Under the pieces are notes generated by a model. The model saw nothing but the letters and a program-made list of their open reading frames with translations, made no database searches and was not told where the DNA came from. A stretch of 62,803 nt of DNA from [Mycobacterium] manitobense (lineage in GTDB: Bacteria > Actinomycetota > Actinomycetes > Mycobacteriales > Mycobacteriaceae): positions 1 to 62,803 of the forward strand of contig NZ_JACKSJ010000221.1 of the NCBI RefSeq assembly GCF_025821665.1, given 5' to 3'. Position numbers and translations under genes: made by a program. How positions within the stretch are numbered: the stretch's first letter is position 1; every line of letters starts with the position of its first letter. This document shows positions 42,821-51,155 of this stretch, one piece after another.

Positions 42821-43773
42821 CGCGCCGCCTCGAGTTCGTCGCGCACCAGACGCAGCGCGCGCACCGCGTCGGCCCGGTGCCGCTCCCCCATCTCGTGCGG
42901 GCTGAACCGCGCCTCCTCGAACAGGTCGACCAGTTCGGTGGCGCTGTCGGCCCGCAGGACGCGACCGCGCACAGCCCGGGCGAGTACCTCCGACGGGGTG
43001 TCGGACGCCTGCGGGATGGTGCCCGGCGACTTCTCGAGCTCGCGTTCCATCGCGACGTAGCAGGCGATGATCGCCTCGCGCGGGTCGCGACTGTGGTCGC
43101 CGATCTCGGCCAGCCCGAGTTCGGCGGCCCGCGCCAGGTCCGGACCGGCCGGTGCCGGTTGCGGCGGTCCGACGGCGCTCGGTGGGGACGACACGACGGC
43201 GCCCGCCTTCCTGCGGCCGAGGACAGTCGCGGCGAACGACAGCACGAACAGGGCGATGGTCGCCGCCATCAGGTACCCGAACACGTTGCCGCCCGGTTGG
43301 TCCTCGCCGTCGGGTGGTTCCGGCGGTTCGGGCGGCGGGGCGTCGAGCGGTGGGGCGGATTCGGCGTCCGAGGGCACCGGCACGTCGTCGACCGCCAGCT
43401 GATTTCCCCAGCGCATCAGCAGCAGCACCACCAGCAGCCACAGCAGCAGGCCGGCCCCGACGATCGCCAGCAGCCGCCACGGCAGCCTGCCGCGCTCTCC
43501 GCGGGCATCGCGGGGCGCCTCGACGGGGTATGCGGCCGCTGCCGGGCGGCGGGTCTGGTTGGCGATCGCGATCGCGATGACCGCCATCGACACGGCGAGC
43601 ATGGCGATGACGGCGACCAGCGTGCCGGGACCGCCGGTGGTGGCCTCGGGATCGACGGCCTCGGCCTCGGACCGCTGCACGCCGGGCAGGTGTCCGCGCA
43701 GCGCGACAGTCGCGAGCATGACCAGCACGATCACCGCGACCGTGCGTGCCACCGCCTTGTCATCACCGGGCAT
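42817..43773 (-). CDS. DUF4129 membrane protein, first gene of MoxR operon
   Basis: A 318-residue protein with four transmembrane segments (near 10-27, 50-70, 93-117 and 165-190), a Pro/Asp-rich extracytoplasmic loop (SAPPLDAPPPEPPEPPDG) and a C-terminal DUF4129 domain (SRDPREAIIACYVAMERELE ... PSEVLARAV ... LFEEARFSPHEM). DUF4129 proteins are often encoded with MoxR/DUF58 pairs and transglutaminase-like proteins. The ATG at 43773 is chosen over 43827, which would add unlikely residues. The promoter should lie in 43774-43888. Confidence 0.86.
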   Translation of the reverse strand: MPGDDKAVARTVAVIVLVMLATVALRGHLPGVQRSEAEAVDPEATTGGPGTLVAVIAMLAVSMAVIAIAIANQTRRPAAAAYPVEAPRDARGERGRLPWRLLAIVGAGLLLWLLVVLLLMRWGNQLAVDDVPVPSDAESAPPLDAPPPEPPEPPDGEDQPGGNVFGYLMAATIALFVLSFAATVLGRRKAGAVVSSPPSAVGPPQPAPAGPDLARAAELGLAEIGDHSRDPREAIIACYVAMERELEKSPGTIPQASDTPSEVLARAVRGRVLRADSATELVDLFEEARFSPHEMGERHRADAVRALRLVRDELEAAR

Positions 43774-43888
43774 GGCCCACCCTCGGCTGTGTACCGACGT
43801 CCGGGGCGGCCATCGGCCTTGCCCCATCGTGGCACGGCTCGCGCACCGCCCGCCGGGAAAGTAGGTGGGCTACCCGCTCAGTTGCGGG

Positions 43889-44923
43889 TCAGAACATCTG
43901 CCAGTCCGACGCACCGTCGGGCTGGGTGTAGGACCCTGTCGAACCCTTGATGACGACCGGGTCGCCGCTGCCGAAGTTGTCGTAGAACCACTGGGCGTTC
44001 GCGGGGCTGAGGTTGATGCAGCCGTGGCTGACGTTCGCCTCGCCCTGCGAGCCGACCGACCACGGGGCGCTGTGCACGAAGACGCCGCTGTTGTCGATCC
44101 GGACCGCGTCCTGCACCTTCAGCTTGTAGCCCTCGTCATCGGTGACCGGCACGCCGTAGGTCGACGAGTCCATCACGATGTCGGCGAACTTCTCCAGCAC
44201 GTAGTACGTGCCGTTCTTGGTCTCGTAGCCGCGCTTGCCCATGGAGATCGGGAATTCCTTCTCCACCTCGCCGTTGCGCACGATCGTCATGGTCTTGCTG
44301 GCGTTGTCGACCGTGGCGACCAGCTGCTCGGGGACGGTGAAGGACGACTTCGTGCCTGCGGCGTCGATGTTCACGACGGTGCCCGCCGGCCAGAAGTCCT
44401 GCGGACGCCAGCGCAGCTGGGTGTCGCTGGTCCAGTAGAACCGGCCGGGAACGGGCGGGTTCGACGAGATGTGGACCGCGTCCTGGGCCATCTGGCGGTT
44501 CGCGATCGGCCGCTGGAAGTTGATGTAGATCGGCTTGGCGGCGCCGGCGATCGAACCGTTGGTCGGGTTGAACGACGGCGGCAGGAACGGCGCCTGCCCT
44601 CTGAAGGGCGTGGGATTCTGGCCCGCCGGGGTGCCCTCGGGAATCGGCAGCGGCGGCCCGGCCAGCGGATCGGCCGCAGGCGGCGCGAACGGATTGGCCG
44701 CCGGTGGCGGCGGGGCGAACGGGTTGGGCGCCGGGGCCGGAGGCGGGGGCGCCCCGAACGGCGCCGCCGGTGGCGGCGGTGCGAAGGGCACCACCGGGGC
44801 GGGCGGCGGCGGTGGCGGTGGGGCGGGTTGCGCCGTCGCCGAGGGCGCTGCCAGCGCCATTGATCCCACGAGGGTTCCCGCGAAGATCGCGGTCACCAAC
44901 TTCCGCACGGTTCGCTGCCGCAT
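43889..44923 (-). CDS. L,D-transpeptidase (YkuD), LdtMt4/Rv0192-like
   Basis: A 344-residue exported enzyme. The signal peptide ends near SATA (~residue 31). A ~60-residue Pro/Ala-rich stretch with repeated PFAPPPP-type units should span part of the envelope. An Ig-like domain (PIYINFQRPIANRQMAQDAV) precedes the YkuD catalytic domain with SHGCINLSPANAQWFY; the nucleophile is about C302. L,D-transpeptidases make 3-3 cross-links in peptidoglycan or attach proteins to it. Gene order matches Rv0192. A strong GGAGGTG ribosome site (44928-44934) lies within the 3' end of the preceding MFS gene, whose stop is 3 nt away, so translation is coupled. Confidence 0.9.
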   Translation of the reverse strand: MRQRTVRKLVTAIFAGTLVGSMALAAPSATAQPAPPPPPPPAPVVPFAPPPPAAPFGAPPPPAPAPNPFAPPPPAANPFAPPAADPLAGPPLPIPEGTPAGQNPTPFRGQAPFLPPSFNPTNGSIAGAAKPIYINFQRPIANRQMAQDAVHISSNPPVPGRFYWTSDTQLRWRPQDFWPAGTVVNIDAAGTKSSFTVPEQLVATVDNASKTMTIVRNGEVEKEFPISMGKRGYETKNGTYYVLEKFADIVMDSSTYGVPVTDDEGYKLKVQDAVRIDNSGVFVHSAPWSVGSQGEANVSHGCINLSPANAQWFYDNFGSGDPVVIKGSTGSYTQPDGASDWQMF

Positions 44924-44926
44924 GCG

Positions 44927-46288
44927 TCACCTCCAATTGCACAAAGCTCGGAACCAGTCTCGCACAGCGCAGGGACCAGCTACCGCCTCTCGGGGCGGCT
45001 CGTCCGCGGCGTCGGCCGGTGGCCGACTCGCTGAACTGCGATGTTGATCGCTGAGAACGTTCCCAGCGTTACCCCCGGCAATGGCCGAGGGAACGCCGAA
45101 CAGGTCGCGAACAGCCAGTACGCCGCCCAGCGCAGCGCCGATCAGCACCGCCGACGCGGTCAGCAGCCCCACAGGCCCGGCCCACTCGTAGAGCACGCCT
45201 GCGGCCAGCGCACCGGCCATGATGCCGACCTGGAAGGCGGTGACGTAGCGGCCCGACGCGGCGTCGGGGTCCTCGGGTGCGCTGCGGATGACGGCGGCCT
45301 GCAGCATCGGGGGCAGCGCCGTCGACGTGGCGCCCCACACCAGGACGGCGACGGCGCCGATCAGCGCCGCGCGGCCGTCGGCCGCCGTCCAGGCCAGCAC
45401 GCCGAAGGCCGTCGCCAGCAGGGTCAGACCACACAGCACCGCGGTCCGCGGATCGCGGTCGCCTGCGCGCGCCGTGGCCGCCATCGACAGCAGACCGGCG
45501 ATCCCGAAGGCAGCCAGCAGCCACGCCAGGTGTGGACCACGCATTCCGATCACCTCGCGCAGGATCACGACGATGAACGTGTAGGACACGAAGTGTCCGG
45601 TGACGCCGACGAGCGTCAGCGCCGACAGCGCACGCGACCGGCCGCCGGCGACATGGCGGCGACCGGTCCGGCAGACAGTGCCCGCCATGGACGGCAGCGG
45701 GGGCAGGACGGCGCGTGCGCCGAGGAGGACGGCCGTCGCCGCGGCCGCGACCATCAGCACCGCGACCCGCCAGCCCGACAGCTCGCTGATCGCCGCGGTG
45801 AGCGGGTTGCCGACCACCAGTGCCAGGGCCGTGCCGCTGTACACCGCCGCGGTCGCGCGTCCGGCGTGGTCGGCGGGCACCAGGCGGGCGGCGATGGGAG
45901 CGATCACCGACCACATCAGCCCGTGGGTGAGCGCGCACAGCAGCCGCCCGCCTGCCAGCACCGCGAAGGTCGGCGCCGTCGCACAGATGATCTGGGAAAC
46001 GGCCAGACACACCAGGGTGACCAGTAGGGTGCGTCGTCGGGGCCAGTGCGAGGTCCAGCGCACCAGCGGGACGGTGGTCACCGCGGCGACAAGTGCGTAG
46101 CCGGCGAGCAGGGTGCCGACCAGGGCCGCGCTGACGTCGAGATCGGCCGCGATCGCGGGCAGCGCCGCGACCGGCAGGATTTCCGCGGTGACGTAGGTGA
46201 AGGCAGCCGCGGCCAGCACCGCGAGCGACGTGGCGGTGCGAGGTGTCCACGCGGCGGTGGGCGTCGGGTGGCGGATGTCGACGGTCAT
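44927..46288 (-). CDS. MFS transporter (Rv0191-like)
   Basis: A 453-residue major facilitator with twelve predicted helices, of the DHA1 drug-efflux type related to Rv0191 and to Ara/Cml exporters (ILPVAALPAIAADLDVSAALVG, and GRLLCALTHGLMWSVIAPIA with motif-C-like helix 5). A soluble tail of ~45 residues (SSASRPPADAADEPP) follows. Start codon: ATG 46288, with GTG 46303 as an alternative. It is co-oriented and nearly contiguous with the L,D-transpeptidase gene. Substrate unknown. Confidence 0.86.
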   Translation of the reverse strand: MTVDIRHPTPTAAWTPRTATSLAVLAAAAFTYVTAEILPVAALPAIAADLDVSAALVGTLLAGYALVAAVTTVPLVRWTSHWPRRRTLLVTLVCLAVSQIICATAPTFAVLAGGRLLCALTHGLMWSVIAPIAARLVPADHAGRATAAVYSGTALALVVGNPLTAAISELSGWRVAVLMVAAAATAVLLGARAVLPPLPSMAGTVCRTGRRHVAGGRSRALSALTLVGVTGHFVSYTFIVVILREVIGMRGPHLAWLLAAFGIAGLLSMAATARAGDRDPRTAVLCGLTLLATAFGVLAWTAADGRAALIGAVAVLVWGATSTALPPMLQAAVIRSAPEDPDAASGRYVTAFQVGIMAGALAAGVLYEWAGPVGLLTASAVLIGAALGGVLAVRDLFGVPSAIAGGNAGNVLSDQHRSSASRPPADAADEPPREAVAGPCAVRDWFRALCNWR

Positions 46289-46381
46289 GGCGGCGTTGGT
46301 CACGGTAGTGACGGGGAATACCGCAACGGCGGCGCGAATTGCTGAGGTGACGGATCGCCGCCCAATCGAGAGAGGATCGTG

Positions 46382-46795
46382 ATGGTCAGTTTCGACGCGA
46401 CACCGAAGGTCGAAGTTCCCGACGGTTACGAGCACCTGCTCGACCTACCGCTGTACGGCCATCTGGCGACGGTGCGTCCGGACGGAACGCCGCAGGTCAA
46501 TCCGATGTGGTTCGCCTGGGATGGGGAACTGCTGCGCTTCACCCACACCACGAAACGGCAGAAGTACCGCAACATCGCGGCTCAGCCTGCGGTGGCCATG
46601 TCGATCAGCGATCCAAACAACCCGTATCGCTATCTCGAGGTGCGCGGCGTGGTCGAGGAGATCGTGCCCGACCCGACCGGGGCGTTCTACCTGCACCTCA
46701 ACGACCGGTACAGCGGGCCGCTGACCGAGCCGCCCGCCGACGCGCAGGACCGGGTGATCCTGGTGGTGCGGCCGACCGGTTTCAGTCAGCAGTAG
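46382..46795 (+). CDS. PPOX-class (split beta-barrel) F420- or flavin-dependent oxidoreductase
   Basis: A 137-residue protein with the pyridoxamine-phosphate-oxidase-like split barrel: LYGHLATVRPDGTPQVNPMWFAW, TKRQKYRNIAAQPAVAMSISD, YLEVRGVVEEI. In mycobacteria this small class usually binds F420. ATG at 46382 sits 6 nt after GAGAGG; an in-frame GTG just before it is too close to that site. Its 3' end overlaps the convergent GNAT gene by 14 nt. Confidence 0.86.
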   Translation: MVSFDATPKVEVPDGYEHLLDLPLYGHLATVRPDGTPQVNPMWFAWDGELLRFTHTTKRQKYRNIAAQPAVAMSISDPNNPYRYLEVRGVVEEIVPDPTGAFYLHLNDRYSGPLTEPPADAQDRVILVVRPTGFSQQ

Positions 46796-47297
46796 CGAGG
46801 TCCACCGGCAACTCCCACCGCCAGACGGTGCCCTCGTCGGGGTCCTCGACCTCGCCGGCGTGCCGGAAACCCAGCCGGCGGAGCACGCTGGTCGAGGCGT
46901 TGTGGTCGGGCAGCGTGTGCGCGACGATCGTGGAGAGCCGGTTGCTGCTGGCCTTGGCCTTGCCGATCATCGCCCGCGCGGCCGCCGTCGCCAGGCCCCG
47001 TCCGCGGAACTCGGGAGCGATCTCGTAACCGATCTCGACCACACCGTTGTGCGGCGGCCCGACGAACCCGCCGGAGCCGACGAGCCGGGCGCCGTTGTCG
47101 GCGAGGAAGAAGTGCATCCACCAATCCGCCTGGTGCGGGTGCTCGGTGAGCTGGGTGATGGTGAACTCGACCGATTCCGGGAACTCCGGCCAGCCGTCGG
47201 GGACGTCGGCGCCCAGGAGTTCGCCGAACGCGTTGCGGTCGGCACGCAGGGCGGTGAGGTGCTCCACCGTGGCGGGCATTAACACGACGTCGATCAC
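46782..47297 (-). CDS. GNAT-family N-acetyltransferase (RimJ/RimL-like)
   Basis: A 171-residue acetyltransferase with motif A VVEIGYEIAPEFRGRGLATAAARAM (acetyl-CoA loop RGRGLA) and NASTSVLRRLGFRHAGEV near the C-terminus, the pattern of ribosomal-protein-type acetyltransferases. The start is GTG at 47297, with ATG at 47279 also possible. Antiparallel 14-nt overlap with the PPOX gene at its 3' end. Confidence 0.88.
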   Translation of the reverse strand: MIDVVLMPATVEHLTALRADRNAFGELLGADVPDGWPEFPESVEFTITQLTEHPHQADWWMHFFLADNGARLVGSGGFVGPPHNGVVEIGYEIAPEFRGRGLATAAARAMIGKAKASSNRLSTIVAHTLPDHNASTSVLRRLGFRHAGEVEDPDEGTVWRWELPVDLATAD

Positions 47298-47322
47298 GTC
47301 AGCAGTGTGTCAGGCTGGACCG

Positions 47323-47622
47323 ATGCTCGTGGCGTTCAGTGTCAGTCCGTCCGGCGGCGACGAGTCCGGCGGCGTGCGTGAGGCGGTGGCCGAGGCGATC
47401 CGTGTGGTGCGGGCGTCGGGGCTGCCGAACGAGACGAACGCGATGTTCACCAACATCGAGGGTGAATGGGACGAGGTGATGGCCGTGGTGAAGCAGGCCG
47501 TCGAGGCCGTCGCCGCGGTGGCGCCCCGGGTGAGTCTGGTGCTCAAGGCCGACATCCGGCCCGGTTTCGCGGGTCAGCTGACCGCGAAGGTCGAGCGCCT
47601 GGAACGCGAGCTCGGGTCCTGA
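47323..47622 (+). CDS. thiamine-binding MTH1187/YkoF-type small protein
   Basis: A 99-residue protein matching the MTH1187 (DUF77) family throughout: VAFSVSPSGGDESGGVRE, SGLPNETNAMFTNIEGEWDE, and a final helix VERLERELG. Members form ferredoxin-like tetramers and some bind thiamine or precursors. The ATG at 47323 agrees with family length. It lies alone between two minus-strand genes. Confidence 0.85.
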   Translation: MLVAFSVSPSGGDESGGVREAVAEAIRVVRASGLPNETNAMFTNIEGEWDEVMAVVKQAVEAVAAVAPRVSLVLKADIRPGFAGQLTAKVERLERELGS

Positions 47623-47629
47623 CCGACTG

Positions 47630-47959
47630 CTAGGAGCGCACCAGCCGGGCGATCGCCGCCGACGCCTCTGCGAGCTTGGCGTCGGCCTCCTCGCCGCCCT
47701 CGGCCACCGCCTGGGTGACGCAGTGGCCGAGGTGCTCGTCGAGCAGGCCGAGCGCCACCGACTGCAGCGCGCTGTTGACGGCGCTGATCTGGGTGAGGAC
47801 GTCGATGCAGTACTTGTCCTCGTCGATCATCTTCGCGATGCCCCTGACCTGGCCCTCGATCCGCCGCAGCCGCTTCGCGTAGTTGTCCTTCTGACCCGAA
47901 TAGCCGTGCGCGCCGGCCGTTTCGACGCCCTCAGTGCTCACACTGACGTCCTTGCCCAT
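47630..47959 (-). CDS. ricR: copper-sensing repressor RicR (CsoR family)
   Basis: A 109-residue CsoR-type repressor. The copper ligands C51, H76 and C80 have the same spacing as C36/H61/C65 of M. tuberculosis CsoR, and the DNA-binding arginine-rich helix (AKRLRRIEGQVRGIAKMI) is intact. Position next to the MFS/ilvD genes corresponds to Rv0190 (RicR), which represses copper-protection genes until Cu(I) binds. It starts 5 nt after the DUF305 gene and is thus in an operon headed by a perfect CsoR/RicR-type palindrome, implying autoregulation. Confidence 0.93.
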   Translation of the reverse strand: MGKDVSVSTEGVETAGAHGYSGQKDNYAKRLRRIEGQVRGIAKMIDEDKYCIDVLTQISAVNSALQSVALGLLDEHLGHCVTQAVAEGGEEADAKLAEASAAIARLVRS

Positions 47960-47964
47960 CGTGT

Positions 47965-48579
47965 CTAGCCGCCTCCCAGCATCTGTTTCATCTGGTCGAT
48001 CTCCGCCTGCTGCGTGTCCACGATGTGCTGCGCCATCTCCTTGGCCCCGGCGTCCTGTCCGTTGGCCAGTTCGGCCTTGGCCATCTCGACCGCACCCTGG
48101 TGGTGGCTGATCATGGACTCCAGCCACAGTGTGTCGAATTCCTTGCCGTTGAGCGAGCGCAACCGCGACAGCGTGGTGTCGTCGACCATGCCGGGCATCG
48201 ACGAGTGCGCGCCGTGGCCCATGTCGGCGTCGGGGTTCTCGCCCCAGCCGCGCAGCATGTCGGCCAGCTGCCCCATCTCCGGGCCCTGGACCGCGGCGAT
48301 CCCTGCGGCGAGTTCGAGCAGCGCGGGGTCGGTGGACCGGTCACGCGCCAGGTCGGTGAGCTCGAGGGCCTGCTTGTGGTGCGGCATCATCTGCGTCGCG
48401 AACGCCACGTCGTCGGCGTTGTGCGCCGCCTGCCCGGCGCTGTCCTTGGTCTCGCTGTGCTGGTGCTCGGTGTGGCCGTCGGTGGCGTTCCCGGACTCCT
48501 GGCTGGTACACGAGGAGAGGAACAGGGCCGTGGCGAGTGCGGCCAGAATCGCGGCGCCGCGTGCGGTGAAGTTCGTCAT
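47965..48579 (-). CDS. DUF305 lipoprotein, probably copper-related
   Basis: A 204-residue lipoprotein: signal with lipobox LSSC (Cys24), then a His-rich stretch (DGHTEHQHSETKD). Two DUF305 (ferritin-like) repeats follow, marked FATQMMPHHKQALELTDLA and LESMISHHQGAVEMAKAEL. Met/His pairs such as MMPHH and ISHHQ are typical of periplasmic copper-binding proteins. Its position before ricR, behind a RicR-type palindrome, supports a role in copper handling outside the membrane. Confidence 0.9.
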   Translation of the reverse strand: MTNFTARGAAILAALATALFLSSCTSQESGNATDGHTEHQHSETKDSAGQAAHNADDVAFATQMMPHHKQALELTDLARDRSTDPALLELAAGIAAVQGPEMGQLADMLRGWGENPDADMGHGAHSSMPGMVDDTTLSRLRSLNGKEFDTLWLESMISHHQGAVEMAKAELANGQDAGAKEMAQHIVDTQQAEIDQMKQMLGGG

Positions 48580-48594
48580 GACACCACCCTACAG

Positions 48595-48610
48595 GTACCC
48601 CATGGGGGTA
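48595..48610. promoter_or_regulatory. RicR/CsoR-type operator
   Basis: TACCCCCATGGGGGTA is a perfect 16-bp palindrome of the TACCC...GGGTA form bound by CsoR-family copper repressors. It lies 16 nt upstream of the DUF305-ricR operon. A TAGGGT -10-like hexamer follows it on the minus strand, so binding would cover the promoter. The ilvD start is 47 nt away on the other side; TATAAC at 48613-48618 may be its -10. Confidence 0.88.
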
Positions 48611-48656
48611 TCTATAACGGTTTGGCCGGGCGAAACGCCAGGCGCATAATCGACGG

Positions 48657-50363
48657 ATGCCCTCAGAGTCAGATGCCATCGACATCAAGCCGCGCAGCCG
48701 CGACGTCACCGACGGCCTCGAGAAGACCGCCGCCCGCGGGATGCTGCGCGCCGTAGGCATGGGTGACGACGACTGGGCCAAACCGCAGATCGGCGTCGGC
48801 TCGTCGTGGAACGAGATCACCCCGTGCAACATGTCGCTGCAGCGGCTGGCGCAGGCGGTCAAGGGTGGCGTGCACGCCGGGGGCGGATACCCCCTGGAAT
48901 TCGGCACCATCTCGGTGTCCGACGGCATCTCGATGGGCCACGAGGGCATGCACTTCTCGCTGGTCTCGCGCGAGGTGATCGCCGACAGCGTCGAAACCGT
49001 GGTGCAGGCCGAGCGCCTCGACGGCACGGTGCTGCTGGCCGGCTGCGACAAGTCGATCCCCGGCATGCTGATGGCCGCCGCGCGGCTCGACCTGGCGAAC
49101 GTCTTCCTCTACAACGGCTCGATCATGCCGGGCGTCGCCAGGATGACCGACGGCACCGAGAGGGAAGTCACGATCATCGACGCCTTCGAGGCGGTCGGGG
49201 CGTGCGCCCGCGGACTGATGTCCCGCGAGGACGTCGACATCATCGAGCGCGCCATCTGTCCGGGTGAGGGCGCGTGCGGCGGCATGTACACCGCCAACAC
49301 CATGGCGTCGGCCGCCGAGGCGCTGGGGCTGTCGTTGCCGGGCAGCGCATCCCCGGTGGCCATCGACAAGCGCCGCGACGAGTACGCGCGCAAGTCCGGC
49401 GAGGCGGTGGTCGAGATGCTGCGCCGCGGAATCACCGCCCGCGACATCCTCACCAAGGAGGCGTTCGAGAACGCGATCGCCGTCGTGATGGCGTTCGGCG
49501 GCTCCACCAACGCCGTGCTGCACCTGCTGGCCATCGCGTGGGAGGCCAACGTGAAGCTCACGCTCGAGGACTTCACCCGCGTCGGACAGCGGGTGCCGCA
49601 CCTCGCCGACGTCAAGCCGTTCGGCCGGCACGTGATGAAGCACGTCGACGAGATCGGCGGCGTGCCCGTCGTGATGAAGGCGCTGCTGGACGCCGGCCTG
49701 CTGCACGGTGACTGCCTGACCGTCACCGGCAAGACCATGGCCGAGAACCTCGCTCACATCGAGCCGCCCGACCCCGACGGCAAGGTGCTGCGGGCGATGA
49801 ACAATCCGATCCACCCGACCGGCGGCATCACGATCCTGCACGGGTCGCTGGCGCCCGAGGGCGCCGTGGTGAAGTCGGCCGGCTTCGACTCCGACGTGTT
49901 CGAGGGCACCGCAAGGGTCTTCGAGCGGGAGCGGGCCGCGCTCGACGCGCTGGAGGACGGCACCATCACCCACGGTGACGTCGTCGTGATCCGTTACGAG
50001 GGCCCCAAGGGCGGGCCGGGGATGCGCGAGATGCTCGCCATCACCGGCGCCATCAAGGGCGCAGGCCTGGGCAAGGACGTCCTGCTGATGACCGACGGCC
50101 GATTCTCCGGCGGAACCACGGGACTGTGCGTCGGGCACATCGCGCCCGAGGCCGTCGACGCCGGTCCGATCGCCTTCGTCAGGGACGGAGACCGGATCCG
50201 CCTCGACGTCGCGAACGGCACGCTCGACCTGCTGGTCGACAAGGACGAGTTCGAGTCGCGCAAGGCGGGATTCGAGCCGCTGCCCCCGGTGTACAAGACC
50301 GGCGTGCTGGCCAAGTACACCAAGCTGGTCGGCTCGGCGGCCACCGGCGCCGTCTGCAGCTAG
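48657..50363 (+). CDS. ilvD: dihydroxy-acid dehydratase
   Basis: A 568-residue Fe-S dehydratase (EC 4.2.1.9) that makes 2-keto acids from dihydroxy acids in valine, isoleucine and pantothenate synthesis. Cluster-ligand cysteines are C57 (ITPCNMS), C130 (LAGCDKSIPG) and C207 (EGACGGMYTANTM). The C-terminal beta-barrel is marked by GGPGMREML and TDGRFSGGTTGLCVGHIAPEA. Length is typical. It is divergent from the copper operon and orthologous in position to Rv0189c. Fe-S dehydratases of this type are classic targets of copper toxicity, which makes the shared control region notable. Confidence 0.97.
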   Translation: MPSESDAIDIKPRSRDVTDGLEKTAARGMLRAVGMGDDDWAKPQIGVGSSWNEITPCNMSLQRLAQAVKGGVHAGGGYPLEFGTISVSDGISMGHEGMHFSLVSREVIADSVETVVQAERLDGTVLLAGCDKSIPGMLMAAARLDLANVFLYNGSIMPGVARMTDGTEREVTIIDAFEAVGACARGLMSREDVDIIERAICPGEGACGGMYTANTMASAAEALGLSLPGSASPVAIDKRRDEYARKSGEAVVEMLRRGITARDILTKEAFENAIAVVMAFGGSTNAVLHLLAIAWEANVKLTLEDFTRVGQRVPHLADVKPFGRHVMKHVDEIGGVPVVMKALLDAGLLHGDCLTVTGKTMAENLAHIEPPDPDGKVLRAMNNPIHPTGGITILHGSLAPEGAVVKSAGFDSDVFEGTARVFERERAALDALEDGTITHGDVVVIRYEGPKGGPGMREMLAITGAIKGAGLGKDVLLMTDGRFSGGTTGLCVGHIAPEAVDAGPIAFVRDGDRIRLDVANGTLDLLVDKDEFESRKAGFEPLPPVYKTGVLAKYTKLVGSAATGAVCS

Positions 50364-50381
50364 TTCGCCGTCTACCGGCGC

Positions 50382-51065
50382 TCAGCGGTGGAAGCGGGTC
50401 GTCTCCACCAGCGCGGCCCGGGGCACCCGGACCGTGTTGACCGGCGCCGAGTCGTCGGCGTACCCGAATGAGATGCCCAGCAGGAGCTTGCGGTCGGTCA
50501 CGCCCAGCTGGGCCCGTACGGTGTCGGCATAGAAGGTGAGCAACGCCTGCGGGCAGGAGGCGATGCCGTGAGCGGCCATCGCCAGCAGCAGCGTCTGGGC
50601 GTAGATGCCCATATCGGCGGCGATGCGGGCCTCGGTCTGGGCCGGGGCGAACAGCATGGCGACGTGCGGTGCGCCATAGAAGCGCAGGCTCTTGGTGTTG
50701 TACCCGTCGAGCAGATCGGTGTCGTCGCGGGCGATGCCCAGCGCTGTGTAGAGCTGCGCGCCGAACTGCGCTCGCCGGGTCGCCAGGTCGCCGTCGAATA
50801 GACCGTCCCGGTAGGGAAAGTCGACGGACTGCTCACCGGCGGCGTGGGCAGCGACGAGTGCGTCGGCGAGGCGATCCCGCGCCGCCCCGCTGACCACCTC
50901 CACTCGCCACGGCTGGGTGTTCGAGTTCGACGGGGCGTGGCCGGCCAGCTCGAACACGGCCCGCATCGTGTCGCGGGGCACTTCGTCGGACCGGAACGCG
51001 CGGGTGGCGCGCCGGCTGCGGATCACGCGATCGACGGATTCGGTCAGCACAGTCGTCGACGACAT
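50382..51065 (-). CDS. nitroreductase-family FMN oxidoreductase
   Basis: A 227-residue protein of the nitroreductase superfamily: RVIRSRRATRAFRSDEVP (FMN-binding Arg/Ser), HAPSNSNTQPWRVEVV, AADMGIYAQTLLLAMAAHGIASCPQ and LLGISFGYAD. It uses NAD(P)H and FMN to reduce nitro-aromatics or quinones. It is divergent from a TetR gene; an imperfect palindrome between them suggests repression by that TetR. It converges on ilvD with an 18-nt gap. Confidence 0.92.
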   Translation of the reverse strand: MSSTTVLTESVDRVIRSRRATRAFRSDEVPRDTMRAVFELAGHAPSNSNTQPWRVEVVSGAARDRLADALVAAHAAGEQSVDFPYRDGLFDGDLATRRAQFGAQLYTALGIARDDTDLLDGYNTKSLRFYGAPHVAMLFAPAQTEARIAADMGIYAQTLLLAMAAHGIASCPQALLTFYADTVRAQLGVTDRKLLLGISFGYADDSAPVNTVRVPRAALVETTRFHR

Positions 51066-51130
51066 CGAACTCCTCCAGGTACACGGGATCGTTTACTTCG
51101 GCGCCGAGCGTACCGACCATCAGCCTCGAT

Positions 51131-51148
51131 GTAAACGCAGGCGTATAC
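51131..51148. promoter_or_regulatory. imperfect palindromic TetR operator over a leaderless promoter
   Basis: GTAAACGCAGGCGTATAC pairs 7 of 8 bases on each side of AG. A TATACT -10-like hexamer (51144-51149) overlaps its right arm and lies 6 nt before the tetR ATG at 51156, as in leaderless mycobacterial promoters. A partial copy of the arm, GTTTACTTCG, lies at 51091-51100, close to the nitroreductase start. Confidence 0.68.
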
Positions 51149-51155
51149 TTCGATC

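Noticed and set aside
45040..45075. GAGAACGTTCCCAGCGTTA symmetry near the MFS 3' end
   Set aside because: It lies inside the MFS coding region, is imperfect, and does not match the AAACGTTCGC terminator-like element.
48669..50138. 489-codon frame antisense to ilvD
   Set aside because: ilvD is certain, and the antisense product is a His/Asp/Val-rich composition artefact.
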